Of a DNA stretch of 64,000 nucleotides, positions 27,312 to 36,001 are shown in pieces (within the stretch, counting starts at the first letter, position 1; every line of letters begins with the position of its first letter). The translations under genes were made by a program, and so were the position numbers. Under the pieces are notes generated by a model. The model was given only the letters and a program-made list of their open reading frames with translations. It made no database searches and was not told the DNA's origin. This DNA is from Pandoraea anapnoica (GTDB lineage: Bacteria > Pseudomonadota > Gammaproteobacteria > Burkholderiales > Burkholderiaceae), in contig NZ_CABPSP010000003.1 of NCBI RefSeq assembly GCF_902459765.1, positions 124,001-188,000 of the forward strand, read 5' to 3'.

Positions 27312-28046
27312 ATGAACGTGGCGAAGCAGTATCGCATTCTCTATCTGGCCGGTTTCGGACTGCTCGGTGTTGCCGCCGCAGTCACCGGTCTGGTGTATTG
27401 GCTGGGCGTGGATTCGCTCGTCAAGTACCGGGGCGACCTGGTGTATTACACCCAGCAGCATCTCAAGCTCGTGGCGATTTCGATGACATTGGCCATTCTG
27501 GTCGGCGTGCCTGCGGGCGTGCTGATCTCGCGTCCGATGTTTGCGAAACACGCGGAGCGCGCGGTGCAGATCTTCAATATCGGCAACACGCTGCCGTCGC
27601 TCGCCGTGCTGGCGTTGTCGATGGCGGTGCTTGGTATCGGCGACCGCCCGGCCATTCTGGCGCTGTGGCTGGCTTCGCTGCTGCCCATCGTGCGTAACGC
27701 GTACGAAGGCCTTCGGCAGGTGCCGCCCGCATTGCGGGAGTCGGCGCGCGGCATGGGCATGACGCCGGCGCAGGTGCTGTTTCGCGTCGATCTGCCCAAC
27801 GCCATGCCGGTCATCATCGGCGGCGTTCGCACCGCGCTCGCGATCAACGTGGGCACTGCGCCGCTCGCTTTCCTGATCGGCGCGGACAGTCTTGGACAAC
27901 TGATCTTCCCCGGCATTTATCTGAACGACCAGACCAAGTTGCTGCTCGGCGCGGCCGGCACTGCGCTGCTCGCGCTGGTGCTCGACGGCATCGTCGCCTT
28001 CGGCAGCGGGCTCTGGTTCGCGCGACACGGCACGCCGGCGCGCTGA
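27312..28046 (+). CDS. Osmoprotectant-type ABC transporter permease (first)
   Basis: A 244-residue inner-membrane permease of the OpuB/OpuC/YehW family. It has an N-terminal helix, then the BPD_transp_1 domain with the family phrase NIGNTLPSLAVLALSMAVLGIG and the coupling loop ARGMGMTPAQVLFRVDLPNAM. The ATG at 27312 follows AAAGGGAG; an earlier in-frame TTG/ATG region lacks this site. It opens a four-gene operon permease-binding protein-permease-ATPase predicted to take up glycine betaine, carnitine, choline or related compounds. Confidence 0.9.
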   Translation: MNVAKQYRILYLAGFGLLGVAAAVTGLVYWLGVDSLVKYRGDLVYYTQQHLKLVAISMTLAILVGVPAGVLISRPMFAKHAERAVQIFNIGNTLPSLAVLALSMAVLGIGDRPAILALWLASLLPIVRNAYEGLRQVPPALRESARGMGMTPAQVLFRVDLPNAMPVIIGGVRTALAINVGTAPLAFLIGADSLGQLIFPGIYLNDQTKLLLGAAGTALLALVLDGIVAFGSGLWFARHGTPAR

Positions 28047-28066
28047 AACATAGGAGGCCCCTACGT

Positions 28067-28990
28067 ATGCAAGTTTCGTTTTCTCGTACGCTCGCGTCGC
28101 GCGCGCTTCGTCTTCTGAGCGTTGTCGCTGTCGCGCTGGGCGTCATAGCGACGAGCGCTACCGCGCAGGCCGCTGCGCTCACCATCGGCGGCAAGAACTT
28201 CACCGAACAGCTGATTCTCTCGGAGATGACGGCGCAGTACCTGCGCAGCAAAGGGTATGACGTCGAGCTAAAGAACGGCCTCGGCAGTGTGGTGATGCGT
28301 CAGGGCATGGAGAGCAATCAGCTCGACGTGGTCTGGGAGTACACCGGCACCTCGCTCATCGTCTACAACAGGGTCACCGAGAAGCTCGATCCGCAACAGA
28401 CTTACGAGCGGGTCAAGGAACTCGACGGCAAGATCGGTCTCGTCTGGCTGAATCCCGCTGCGCTGAACAACACCTATGCGTTCGCCATGCCGGGCAAGAT
28501 GGCGCGTGACGAAGGCATCGAGACGGTATCGCAGCTCATCGAAAAATTCCGTGCGAATCCGGAGATGCAATTCGCGTTCGACATGGAGTTCGTCGGTCGT
28601 TCGGACGGTCTGGAACCGATGGAGCAGCTCTACGATTTCCATCTCGCGCGCCGCAACATCAAGCAGATGGACCCGGGCCTCGTCTACACCGCGCTCAGGA
28701 ACGAACAGATCGACGCCGGTCTCGTCTACACCAGCGATGGCCGTAACAAGGGCTTCGATCTGAAGGTGCTGACCGACGACAAAGGCTTCTTCCCGGCTTA
28801 CGCGGCCACGCCTGTGGTGCGCAAGGAAGTGCTCGATGCGAACCCGAAGCTCGCCGACGAACTTAACGCGCTCTCCGCGAAGATCAACGACGAAAACATG
28901 CGCGACATGAACGCCAAGGTCGATATCGACCACCGTGCCGTGTCGCGCGTGGCGAGCGACTTCCTCAAGCAGGAAGGATTGGTGCAGTAA
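28067..28990 (+). CDS. Osmoprotectant-type ABC transporter substrate-binding protein
   Basis: A 307-residue periplasmic binding protein of the OpuAC/OsmF (YehZ) family. A signal peptide with a long hydrophobic core ends near ATSATAQAAA. The mature part starts LTIGGKNFTEQLILSEMTAQ, the standard opening of this family, and continues with DVVWEYTGTSL and YTSDGRNKGFDLKVLTDD. The ligand is probably a quaternary amine, judged by family only. It follows the first permease after 20 bases. Confidence 0.93.
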   Translation: MQVSFSRTLASRALRLLSVVAVALGVIATSATAQAAALTIGGKNFTEQLILSEMTAQYLRSKGYDVELKNGLGSVVMRQGMESNQLDVVWEYTGTSLIVYNRVTEKLDPQQTYERVKELDGKIGLVWLNPAALNNTYAFAMPGKMARDEGIETVSQLIEKFRANPEMQFAFDMEFVGRSDGLEPMEQLYDFHLARRNIKQMDPGLVYTALRNEQIDAGLVYTSDGRNKGFDLKVLTDDKGFFPAYAATPVVRKEVLDANPKLADELNALSAKINDENMRDMNAKVDIDHRAVSRVASDFLKQEGLVQ

Positions 28991-29039
28991 GCGCGCATTG
29001 CGTGTTGCTGCTCCCGATAGTTACCGATTGAGGAGTCCC

Positions 29040-29687
29040 ATGATTGAATTTTTGACGCACAACTGGCACCGCATTCTGACCCTCACCGGTCAGCACGCGT
29101 GGCTGGTGGCCGCCTCGGTTGGCGCGGCCATTGTCGTCGGCGTGCCGCTGGGCGTGCTGGTCACGCGTTTTCGCTGGCTGTCCGGTGCCGTGCTGGGTCT
29201 GGCGACGGTCGTGCTCACGATCCCGTCGATTGCCCTGTTCGGCCTGATGATCCCCGCACTGTCCGTCTACGGCATGGGAATCGGTCCCGCACCGGCGGTG
29301 GCCGCCGTCTTCCTGTATTCGCTGCTGCCGATCATGCGCAACACGAGTCTCGCGCTGCGTCAGATCGATCCGAGCATTCGCGAAGCGGGGATTGGTATTG
29401 GCATGACGTTCTGGCAGCGTCTGCGCCTGGTTGAATTGCCGCTGGCCGTGCCGGTGGTGCTGGGCGGCGTGCGCACTGCCGTCGTGATGAATGTTGGCGT
29501 GATGGCCATTGGTGCCATCGTCGGGGCCGGTGGTCTCGGGGTGTTGATCACCCAGGGGATCAGCCAGAGCGATACCCGGCAGCTTGTCGTGGGTGCGGTC
29601 ATGGTGAGTTTGCTCGCCATCGTCGCCGACACCCTGTTGCACCGCCTGCAGCGCGTGCTGACACCGAAAGGAATCCGAACCGTATGA
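29040..29687 (+). CDS. Osmoprotectant-type ABC transporter permease (second)
   Basis: A 215-residue permease, shorter than the first, with about five or six membrane helices. Typical OpuC-type motifs are LTIPSIALFGLMIPALSVYG and the coupling loop EAGIGIGMTFWQRLRLVELP. The ATG at 29040 follows GAGGAG by six bases and gives the family start MIEFLTHNWHRI. Its stop overlaps the ATPase start as ATGA (29684-29687). Confidence 0.92.
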   Translation: MIEFLTHNWHRILTLTGQHAWLVAASVGAAIVVGVPLGVLVTRFRWLSGAVLGLATVVLTIPSIALFGLMIPALSVYGMGIGPAPAVAAVFLYSLLPIMRNTSLALRQIDPSIREAGIGIGMTFWQRLRLVELPLAVPVVLGGVRTAVVMNVGVMAIGAIVGAGGLGVLITQGISQSDTRQLVVGAVMVSLLAIVADTLLHRLQRVLTPKGIRTV

Positions 29688-30883
29688 TCAAACTCGATAA
29701 TCTCACCAAAAGCTTCGTCCAGAAGGACGGTACACGTGTGACCGCCGTGAACTCGGTCAGCCTTGAAGTGCCGCCGGGCGAAATCTGCGTCTTCCTCGGC
29801 CCGTCGGGCTGCGGCAAGACGACCACGCTCAAGATGATCAACCGGTTGATCAAGCCGACCTCCGGGCACATCCTGCTCAATGGCGAAGACACCGACAAGA
29901 TCAACGAAATCGAATTGCGCCGCCACATCGGCTACGTGATCCAGCAGATCGGTCTGTTCCCGAACATGACCATCGAGGAGAACATTACCGTGGTGCCGCG
30001 TCTGCTCGGCTGGGACAAGAAGCGCTGCCGCGAGCGTGCCACCGAACTGATGGCCATGGTCGCACTCGATCCGAAGCGTTACCTGTCGCGCTATCCGCGC
30101 GAACTCTCGGGTGGCCAGCAGCAACGTATCGGTGTGATCCGGGCGCTGGCGGCAGATCCGCCCGTGCTGCTGATGGACGAGCCGTTCGGCGCCGTCGATC
30201 CGATCAACCGCGAATCGATTCAGAACGAGTTTTTGCAAATGCAGCGTCAGTTGGGCAAGACCGTCATCATGGTCAGCCACGATATCGACGAGGCGATCAA
30301 GCTGGCGGACCGCATCGCGATCTTCCGTCAGGGGAGTCTCGTGCAGTATGCGCAACCGGATGCGCTGCTGGCGCGACCGGTCGACGAATTCGTCGCAAGC
30401 TTCGTGGGACATGACCGAATTCTCAAGCGCCTGTTGCTCGTGCGCGCCGAAGATGCCGCCACACCGCAACCGACCGTCAAGCCGCAGACGACGCTCGCCG
30501 AAGCCTACGGCATGATGGACGAACTCGATACGCGTTCGCTGGTGGTGGTCGATGAGAGCGCGCGTGCATTGGGTTACATTGCTCGTCGGGACACGCGGCA
30601 CGCACAGGGCACGTGTGGCGAGCGCGTGCGGGACTTCAAGGCGTCGGCGGTGGCTGGCGACAACCTGCGGGTGCTGCTCTCGCGTATGTACGAACACAAT
30701 CTGGCATCCCTGCCGGTGCTGGGCGACGACAATCAATACCTCGGCGAGGTCACGCAAGACTCCATCGCCGACTATCTGAGTTCGGGCAAGTCGCGCGGCA
30801 ACGGTGGCGGTACGATCATTGCGCCGTCGCTGCCGGGCGCACCCAATGTAGTGGCAAGCGTGCCGTTCGGCGCGTCGATGTAA
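29684..30883 (+). CDS. Osmoprotectant-type ABC transporter ATP-binding protein with CBS domains
   Basis: A 399-residue ATPase: Walker A LGPSGCGKTTTLKMINRL, Q-loop VIQQIGLFPNMTIEENI, signature ELSGGQQQRIGVIRAL, Walker B VLLMDEPFGAVDPINR, switch His in MVSHDIDEAIKLADR. After residue 250 come two CBS-type segments, including TRSLVVVDESARALGYIARR and the repeat ending LPVLGDDNQYLGEVTQDSI. In OpuA the CBS pair senses ionic strength; the same role is possible here. It ends the operon before a strong terminator. Confidence 0.93.
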   Translation: MIKLDNLTKSFVQKDGTRVTAVNSVSLEVPPGEICVFLGPSGCGKTTTLKMINRLIKPTSGHILLNGEDTDKINEIELRRHIGYVIQQIGLFPNMTIEENITVVPRLLGWDKKRCRERATELMAMVALDPKRYLSRYPRELSGGQQQRIGVIRALAADPPVLLMDEPFGAVDPINRESIQNEFLQMQRQLGKTVIMVSHDIDEAIKLADRIAIFRQGSLVQYAQPDALLARPVDEFVASFVGHDRILKRLLLVRAEDAATPQPTVKPQTTLAEAYGMMDELDTRSLVVVDESARALGYIARRDTRHAQGTCGERVRDFKASAVAGDNLRVLLSRMYEHNLASLPVLGDDNQYLGEVTQDSIADYLSSGKSRGNGGGTIIAPSLPGAPNVVASVPFGASM

Positions 30884-30983
30884 GCGCTGCGCGTGGCGCG
30901 ATGTCGCTGAATGTCCCTGAATAAGTGTGACGTCGCATGAGTTTCGGAGGCGGGAGGGAACGACCGCCGCCTGACGCATCCAA

Positions 30984-31013
30984 GGATGACGGCCCAAGCG
31001 GCCGTCATTTTTG
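30984..31013 (+). terminator. Intrinsic terminator of the osmoprotectant importer operon
   Basis: ATGACGGCC (30986-30994) pairs with GGCCGTCAT (31000-31008) around a five-base loop and is followed by TTTTTGCG. Confidence 0.85.
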
Positions 31014-31109
31014 CGTTTGCCGATTGTGCGGTTTGCTTAAGGCGAGGGCGATGTCGGCAAACAGCACCATCGGGCAAGCAAAGAAAACAGCAAGACAAGG
31101 AGTTGCAGG

Positions 31110-32345
31110 ATGACGTGGGAAGCAGTAATAGCGTGGTTCGACAATGCGCCGTGGGCGCGCATGGCCGGGTCGTTGGCGATGCTGATTGCGGCGGCCGCGC
31201 TGGTGCAGGCGGTGGCGCAGTTCGTGATCGTGCGGATCGTACGCATCGTGGTGCAGAGAACGGCGAATCGTTGGGACGATGCGTTGCTCGCGCATCGCGT
31301 CTTCCACCGGGCGGCGCGCATTCTGCCGTACCTCGTCATTCAGTTCGGCATCGAGTGGGTGCCGGATCTACCTGCGAAGGCGGTGATCGTCATCGGCAAT
31401 GTGGCTCTTGCCACGACGCTGCTTTACGCCACGCTCGCGATCGCGGGCATTCTCGACGCTGCACAGACCGTCTACGCGATGTCTGAGCACGCGCGCACGC
31501 GCTCCATCAAGGGGTACGTCCAGCTCGGCAAGATCGCGCTCTACGTGGTGGCGTCGATTGGCATTGTCGCGACGATCATCGACCGTTCGCCGTGGTTGCT
31601 GCTCTCCGGCCTGGGGGCGATGTCGGCGGTGCTGTTGCTGGTATTCAAGGACACGATCATGTCGTTCGTCGCAAGCGTGCAACTCACGTCGAACGACATG
31701 CTGCGCGTGGGTGACTGGATCGAGATGCCGCAGGTCGGGGCCGATGGCGACGTGGTGGATATTGCGTTGCATACGGTGAAGGTGCAGAACTGGGACAAGA
31801 CGATCACGACGATTCCGACGTGGCGTCTGATTTCGGAGAGCTTCCGCAACTGGCGCGGCATGCAGCAGTCGGGCGGGCGACGCATCAAGCGCACGCTGTG
31901 CATCGATGCTGGCAGTGTCGGATTCCTGGACGCCGACGAGATCGCGCGTCTATCCAGGCTGCATCTGCTGGGCGGCTATCTGTCGGAGAAACAGCGTTCG
32001 ATAGCGGATGCCAATGCCGCGCTCGGTGTCGCGGCGGACGTGCTGGCGAATACGCGGCGTCTGACGAATATCGGCACGTTCCGCGCGTACGCGCTGGCGT
32101 ATCTGAAGGCGCATCCGAACATCCATGAGGGCATGACGTGCATGGTGCGCTCGCTCGAGCCATCGGCAACGGGCATTCCAGTCGAGCTGTACTGCTTCAC
32201 GAACACGATCGTGTGGGCGGAGTACGAGCGCGTGCAGGGCGACGTCTTCGACCATCTGCTGGCCATCCTCCCCGAGTTCGGCCTGCGCATGTACCAGAAC
32301 CCCGCCGGTGCAGATCTGATGCGCTGGGGCCAGCGCGCCGCTTAA
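31110..32345 (+). CDS. MscS-family (YbdG-like) mechanosensitive channel
   Basis: A 411-residue inner-membrane protein with about five N-terminal helices and the MscS pore/beta domain. The pore helix region LLSGLGAMSAVLLLVFKDTI and the following SVQLTSNDMLRVGDWIEMP, DGDVVDIALHTVKVQNWD and TTIPTWRLISESFRNW match the YbdG branch, which has a long C-terminal domain. Such channels release solutes on osmotic downshock. It follows the osmoprotectant importer, a fitting neighbour, but behind its own terminator. Confidence 0.92.
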   Translation: MTWEAVIAWFDNAPWARMAGSLAMLIAAAALVQAVAQFVIVRIVRIVVQRTANRWDDALLAHRVFHRAARILPYLVIQFGIEWVPDLPAKAVIVIGNVALATTLLYATLAIAGILDAAQTVYAMSEHARTRSIKGYVQLGKIALYVVASIGIVATIIDRSPWLLLSGLGAMSAVLLLVFKDTIMSFVASVQLTSNDMLRVGDWIEMPQVGADGDVVDIALHTVKVQNWDKTITTIPTWRLISESFRNWRGMQQSGGRRIKRTLCIDAGSVGFLDADEIARLSRLHLLGGYLSEKQRSIADANAALGVAADVLANTRRLTNIGTFRAYALAYLKAHPNIHEGMTCMVRSLEPSATGIPVELYCFTNTIVWAEYERVQGDVFDHLLAILPEFGLRMYQNPAGADLMRWGQRAA

Positions 32346-32477
32346 CCGCATTGCTGTCCGAGGGCTTCAGGAAAATTCCGGAAAGCTTTGGCATCTGTTT
32401 ACTTCGATGTGTCGCGCTGCGACGATACCCACGAATCCACGCGAGAGGGATGACGGGGCAATGATTCGGAGTGAGAG

Positions 32478-32633
32478 ATGGACGACTATACGATCGAAGT
32501 GGTGTGGTATCCCAACGCTGACGCACGGGCTGAGGACTTTTGTGTCAGCGACACGGAGGAAGAACTGACTCAACTGTGGCGTTTCCCCAACGACGCGGAT
32601 AACGCGGATGACGCGGAGCATTGGAAGTGCTGA
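32478..32633 (+). CDS. Putative small acidic antitoxin (51 residues)
   Basis: ATG at 32478 follows GGAG by six bases and opens a 51-codon frame. The product (MDDYTIEVVWYPNADARAED at the start) has nine Asp and six Glu but only two Arg and one Lys, so it is strongly acidic. Its 3' end overlaps the start of a PemK/MazF-type toxin gene, as antitoxin genes usually do. I see no AbrB, ribbon-helix-helix or other DNA-binding motif and recognise no family. Role as antitoxin is inferred from order, overlap, size and charge. Confidence 0.62.
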   Translation: MDDYTIEVVWYPNADARAEDFCVSDTEEELTQLWRFPNDADNADDAEHWKC

Positions 32634-32965
32634 AACGAGGTGAGGTCTGGGTCGCAAGTTTCGATCCGGTAGTCGGATGCGAAATCGGGAAGACGCGTCC
32701 GTGTGTCATTTTGTCGCCTTCGCCGATGAATAAGCACACGCAGACCGTGATCGTGGCACCGCTGACATCGTCGGACGCCTCTCGATTCAGTGTCTCCACG
32801 ACATATGGCGGACGCCAGGGCGCGATGCAGTTAAGCCATCTTAGATCGGTGGATAGACAGCGATTGGTTCGACATACGGGGACACTGGATCGGCACGCGT
32901 TGAGACGTGCCATGGCGCGCCTGCGAGACGTTTTCTCTGAGGAGACTGGCGATGCTGGCGATTGA
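32627..32965 (+). CDS. Type II toxin, PemK/MazF family endoribonuclease
   Basis: A 112-residue MazF/PemK-like protein, expected to cleave mRNA at short sequences. Its opening (LKRGEVWVASFDPVVGCEIG then KTRPCVILSPSPMNKH) carries the family's conserved RGEVW and RP..V motifs, and the VIVAPLTSS strand follows. The start is taken as GTG 32627, eight bases after GGAG at 32615-32618; a TTG at 32621 is too close to that site. It overlaps the last seven bases of the upstream acidic ORF. A bidirectional terminator follows. Confidence 0.88.
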   Translation: MLKRGEVWVASFDPVVGCEIGKTRPCVILSPSPMNKHTQTVIVAPLTSSDASRFSVSTTYGGRQGAMQLSHLRSVDRQRLVRHTGTLDRHALRRAMARLRDVFSEETGDAGD

Positions 32966-32996
32966 TCCATCGCCGTGACGCAAGTCGCAACATTAG

Positions 32997-33022
32997 AAAA
33001 GGGCTCCCGAAGGAGCCCTCAT
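32997..33022. terminator. Bidirectional intrinsic terminator between toxin and Old Yellow Enzyme genes
   Basis: GGGCTCC (33001-33007) pairs with GGAGCCC (33012-33018). On the minus strand it is followed by TTTTC, on the plus strand by TCATTCTTTC, so it can end both convergent transcripts. Confidence 0.8.
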
Positions 33023-33088
33023 TCTTTCAGCGTTTCGCTCAATGATGTTGCGGGTGCCGTGATTGCTTCACGTACCCTAAATCACACC

Positions 33089-34213
33089 TTAAGCCGTCGA
33101 CTCGTCCAACGTCGGATAGTCGACGTAACCGCGTGCATCGCCACCATAAAGCGTGTCGCGATTCAGGGCGTTGAACGGGCCGCCGCGCTTGAGGCGTTCG
33201 ACCAGATCCGGGTTCGCGATGAACGGTTTGCCGAAGGCGATCAGATCCGCGAGGTTTTCCTTGCGGGCCTTGAGCGCCAGTGCGAGGTCATAGCCGTTGT
33301 TCGCCATGAACGTACCCTTGAAGAGGCGGCGGAGCTTCTGAAGATCGAAGCCGCCTTCCACTTCGCGCGGGCCACCCGTCGCCCCTTCGACGACGTGCAG
33401 ATACACGAGGCCGAAACGGTTGAGCTGCTCGACGGCGTACGTGAAGACCGGTTCCGGATTGCTGTCGCCGCAATCGTTGGCCGGGCTGATCGGCGAGAGG
33501 CGAATGCCCACGCGATCGGCACCCCAGACGTCGACAACCGCCTGCGTGACTTCCAGCACGATGCGCACGCGGTTCTCGATGCTGCCGCCGTACTGGTCGG
33601 TGCGATGGTTCGTCTTGTCGCGCATGAACTGGTCGAGCAGATAACCGTTCGCTGCGTGGATCTCCACGCCATCGAAACCAGCGCGCTTCGCGCACTCGGC
33701 CGCATGACGATACTGTTCGATGATGCCCGGGATCTCGGACGTCTCCAGTGCACGCGGAACGGGATGCGGCTCGAAGCCATGCTCCGTGAACGCCTGACCG
33801 GCCGGTTGAATCGCCGATGGTGCGACCGGCAGTGCGCCCTCAGGTTGCAGCGACGGGTGCGAGATGCGGCCTACGTGCCAGAGCTGGCAGAAGATCTTGC
33901 CGCCCTTAGCGTGCAGCGCGTCCGTGACCTGCTTCCAGCCAGCGACTTGTTCGTCGGTGTAAATGCCCGGCGTAAAGGCGTAGCCCTTGCCTTGCTGCGA
34001 GATGTTGGTGGCTTCGCTGATGATGAGCCCGGCCGATGCGCGCTGCGCGTAGTATTCGGCGACCATCGGGCCTGGCACGTCGCCCTGGCTGGCGCGGCTA
34101 CGCGTGAGCGGCGCCATGACGATGCGGTTTTTCAGTTCGAGCGGGCCGAGCTTGTACGACGAAAACAGGTCGGTATCGAGCGCGGCGAGTGAGGTGTGTT
34201 GCGAGTCCGTCAT
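33089..34213 (-). CDS. Old Yellow Enzyme family alkene reductase (NemA-like)
   Basis: A 374-residue FMN-dependent ene-reductase. Family motifs: KNRIVMAPLTRSRA near residue 22, ISEATNISQQGKGY, FCQLWHVGRISHP, and the paired His/Asn substrate anchors in GVEIHAANGYLLDQF, then DQYGGSIENRVR. Such enzymes reduce N-ethylmaleimide, nitroesters or unsaturated aldehydes with NADPH. The ATG at 34213 follows AGGA at a good distance and removes an upstream Cys/Pro leader. It stands alone, convergent with the toxin gene. Confidence 0.94.
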   Translation of the reverse strand: MTDSQHTSLAALDTDLFSSYKLGPLELKNRIVMAPLTRSRASQGDVPGPMVAEYYAQRASAGLIISEATNISQQGKGYAFTPGIYTDEQVAGWKQVTDALHAKGGKIFCQLWHVGRISHPSLQPEGALPVAPSAIQPAGQAFTEHGFEPHPVPRALETSEIPGIIEQYRHAAECAKRAGFDGVEIHAANGYLLDQFMRDKTNHRTDQYGGSIENRVRIVLEVTQAVVDVWGADRVGIRLSPISPANDCGDSNPEPVFTYAVEQLNRFGLVYLHVVEGATGGPREVEGGFDLQKLRRLFKGTFMANNGYDLALALKARKENLADLIAFGKPFIANPDLVERLKRGGPFNALNRDTLYGGDARGYVDYPTLDESTA

Positions 34214-34468
34214 TGCTGAAGGTCCTATGAAAGTGGGGGTTGCTGTGCTGCACAAAACCCGCATAGGTTACGGCAATTTTTTTGGCCTTGCTGACGACTC
34301 AAGCGACGCAACGGCCAACTTGCTGCCGTCGGAAAACTCGCCACACTTCCTGCACCAAAACAGGGAGACGCGGCGGGTTGTCGTGGTATTTCGATGTCGG
34401 CGGGGTTTCGACAGATTCGCCGTAAATTTCGCGACTAATCGGCCGAAAACGTGCCGAAATCAATCTAC

Positions 34469-35755
34469 TCAGGCATTCGCCGCCACCGGACGCTTCGGCG
34501 CATGCGGGGCAATTCGCAACACCATGAACGCGCCGATGATGCACACGCCGCCAGAGAGCATCGAGGCCATCGTGTAGTTGCCAAGCGTTGCACGCAGCGA
34601 ACCGGCGACCAGTGCTGCCGTTGCTGCGCCAAGCTGGTGGCCCGCTACGATCCAGCCGAAAACGATCGGGGCCATCGTCTTGCCGAAAACATCGGTCGTC
34701 AGACGCACTGTTGGCGGCACCGTCGCGATCCAGTCCAGACCGTAGAACAGTGCGAAGAGCGGAATGCCGAAGAAGTCGAAGCCGAAAGCGTAAGGCAGAT
34801 AGATCAGAGACAGACCGCGCAGTCCGTAGTACCAGAACAGCAGCACGCGGCTGTTGTAGCGGTCCGAGAGCCATCCCGACGCCGTGGTGCCGATAAGATC
34901 GAGAATGCCCATCGCCGCCAGAATGCCCGCACCCTTGACTTCGGAGATGCCATAGTCGCCACACATCGCGATGAAGTGCGTGCCGATGTAGCCGTTCGTG
35001 CTCGCACCGCAGATGAAGAAGCTGAAGAACAGCAGCCAGAAATCACGCTTGCCAGCCGCCATGCGCAAGGCCGAGAGCGCCGCCGTGAGCGGATTGCCTT
35101 GCGTGAGCTGCACATCGGGGGCGTCTTCCGGTGCGCCGACCGGACGCAGGCCGACCGACCCCGGACGTTCCGGCACAAGGATCGCGACCAGCGGCAGAAC
35201 GATAGCCGCCACCGCTGCCACGATCAGGACCACAGGCCGCCACCCGTAGTTTTCCGTGATCGCGGCCATGATCGGCAGAAACACCATCTGTCCGGTCGCG
35301 GAGCTTGCCGTGAGAATGCCCATCGCCAGACCACGATGTGTGTGGAACCAGCGGTTCGAGACCGTGGCGGCGAGCGTCACGGCCGCGACGCCGGTGCCAC
35401 CGCCCACCATCACGCCCCAGATCAGCACCATCTGCCACGGTGCGGTCATGAGCGACGAGAGCGCCGTGCCCGACGCGAGCAACAACAGGGCGACCATGAC
35501 CGTGGGACGGATGCCGAAGCGCTGCATGGCGGCCGCCGCGAACGGGCCGGTCAGGCCGTACAACGCCAGGTTGACGGAGATCGCCAGCGAAATCGTGGCG
35601 CGGCTCCAGCCAAAGTCGTGTTCGAGCGGCACCATCATGACGCTGGGCGTCGCGCGAATGCCGGCCGAAGCGAGCAGAACCAGGAAAATTACGCCGACGA
35701 CGATCCACCCATAGTGGAAGCGTCCGTCGATGCGCCTTGCAAGTGCAGCCTTCAT
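34469..35755 (-). CDS. MFS transporter (OFA/oxalate-formate antiporter-like)
   Basis: A 428-residue twelve-helix major facilitator. It starts MKAALARRIDGRFHYGWIVV, and the first helix then holds FHYGWIVVGVIFLVLLASAG, a form seen in monocarboxylate/oxalate-type carriers; the loop RFGIRPTVMVALLLLASG follows helix 2. The later GWLSDRYNSRVLLFWYYGLR loop is the second MFS signature. An AAGGA precedes the ATG by eight bases. It is divergent from a TetR gene across a 246-base region with repeated half-sites, so it is probably controlled by that regulator. Substrate unknown. Confidence 0.9.
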   Translation of the reverse strand: MKAALARRIDGRFHYGWIVVGVIFLVLLASAGIRATPSVMMVPLEHDFGWSRATISLAISVNLALYGLTGPFAAAAMQRFGIRPTVMVALLLLASGTALSSLMTAPWQMVLIWGVMVGGGTGVAAVTLAATVSNRWFHTHRGLAMGILTASSATGQMVFLPIMAAITENYGWRPVVLIVAAVAAIVLPLVAILVPERPGSVGLRPVGAPEDAPDVQLTQGNPLTAALSALRMAAGKRDFWLLFFSFFICGASTNGYIGTHFIAMCGDYGISEVKGAGILAAMGILDLIGTTASGWLSDRYNSRVLLFWYYGLRGLSLIYLPYAFGFDFFGIPLFALFYGLDWIATVPPTVRLTTDVFGKTMAPIVFGWIVAGHQLGAATAALVAGSLRATLGNYTMASMLSGGVCIIGAFMVLRIAPHAPKRPVAANA

Positions 35756-35880
35756 GGCGGAGATCCTTGCCGTGATTCGGTCTTGGCCGTTTTAAGGGGT
35801 ATTGGACGGTTTTAAAGGCCGAGCCGGGAACGTTTGCGGGAACCGCACGGTCTACGTTCATCGATAGACTTGTGACTGAG

Positions 35881-35923
35881 CGGTAACATGAGGTTGCCAT
35901 GTTATGAACCGATCGGTAACATG
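35881..35923. promoter_or_regulatory. Operator cluster between MFS and TetR genes
   Basis: Three copies of one half-site alternate in direction: TAACATG (35884-35890), CATGTTA (35898-35904) and TAACATG (35917-35923). A perfect palindrome ACCGATCGGT (35908-35917) lies between the last two. This is the expected binding region of the divergent TetR-family regulator. Confidence 0.65.
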
Positions 35924-36001
35924 TCAAGTATTCCTTTTTGACGGCAGGGCTTTTGCAACGCTCGCGTCAATGGCAAACCACAGTTCAGGGAGCGCCGGAT
36001 C

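Noticed and set aside
32621-32965. TTG at 32621 as start of the toxin gene
   Set aside because: It lies only two bases after the GGAG site; GTG at 32627 has proper spacing and matches the family N-terminus.
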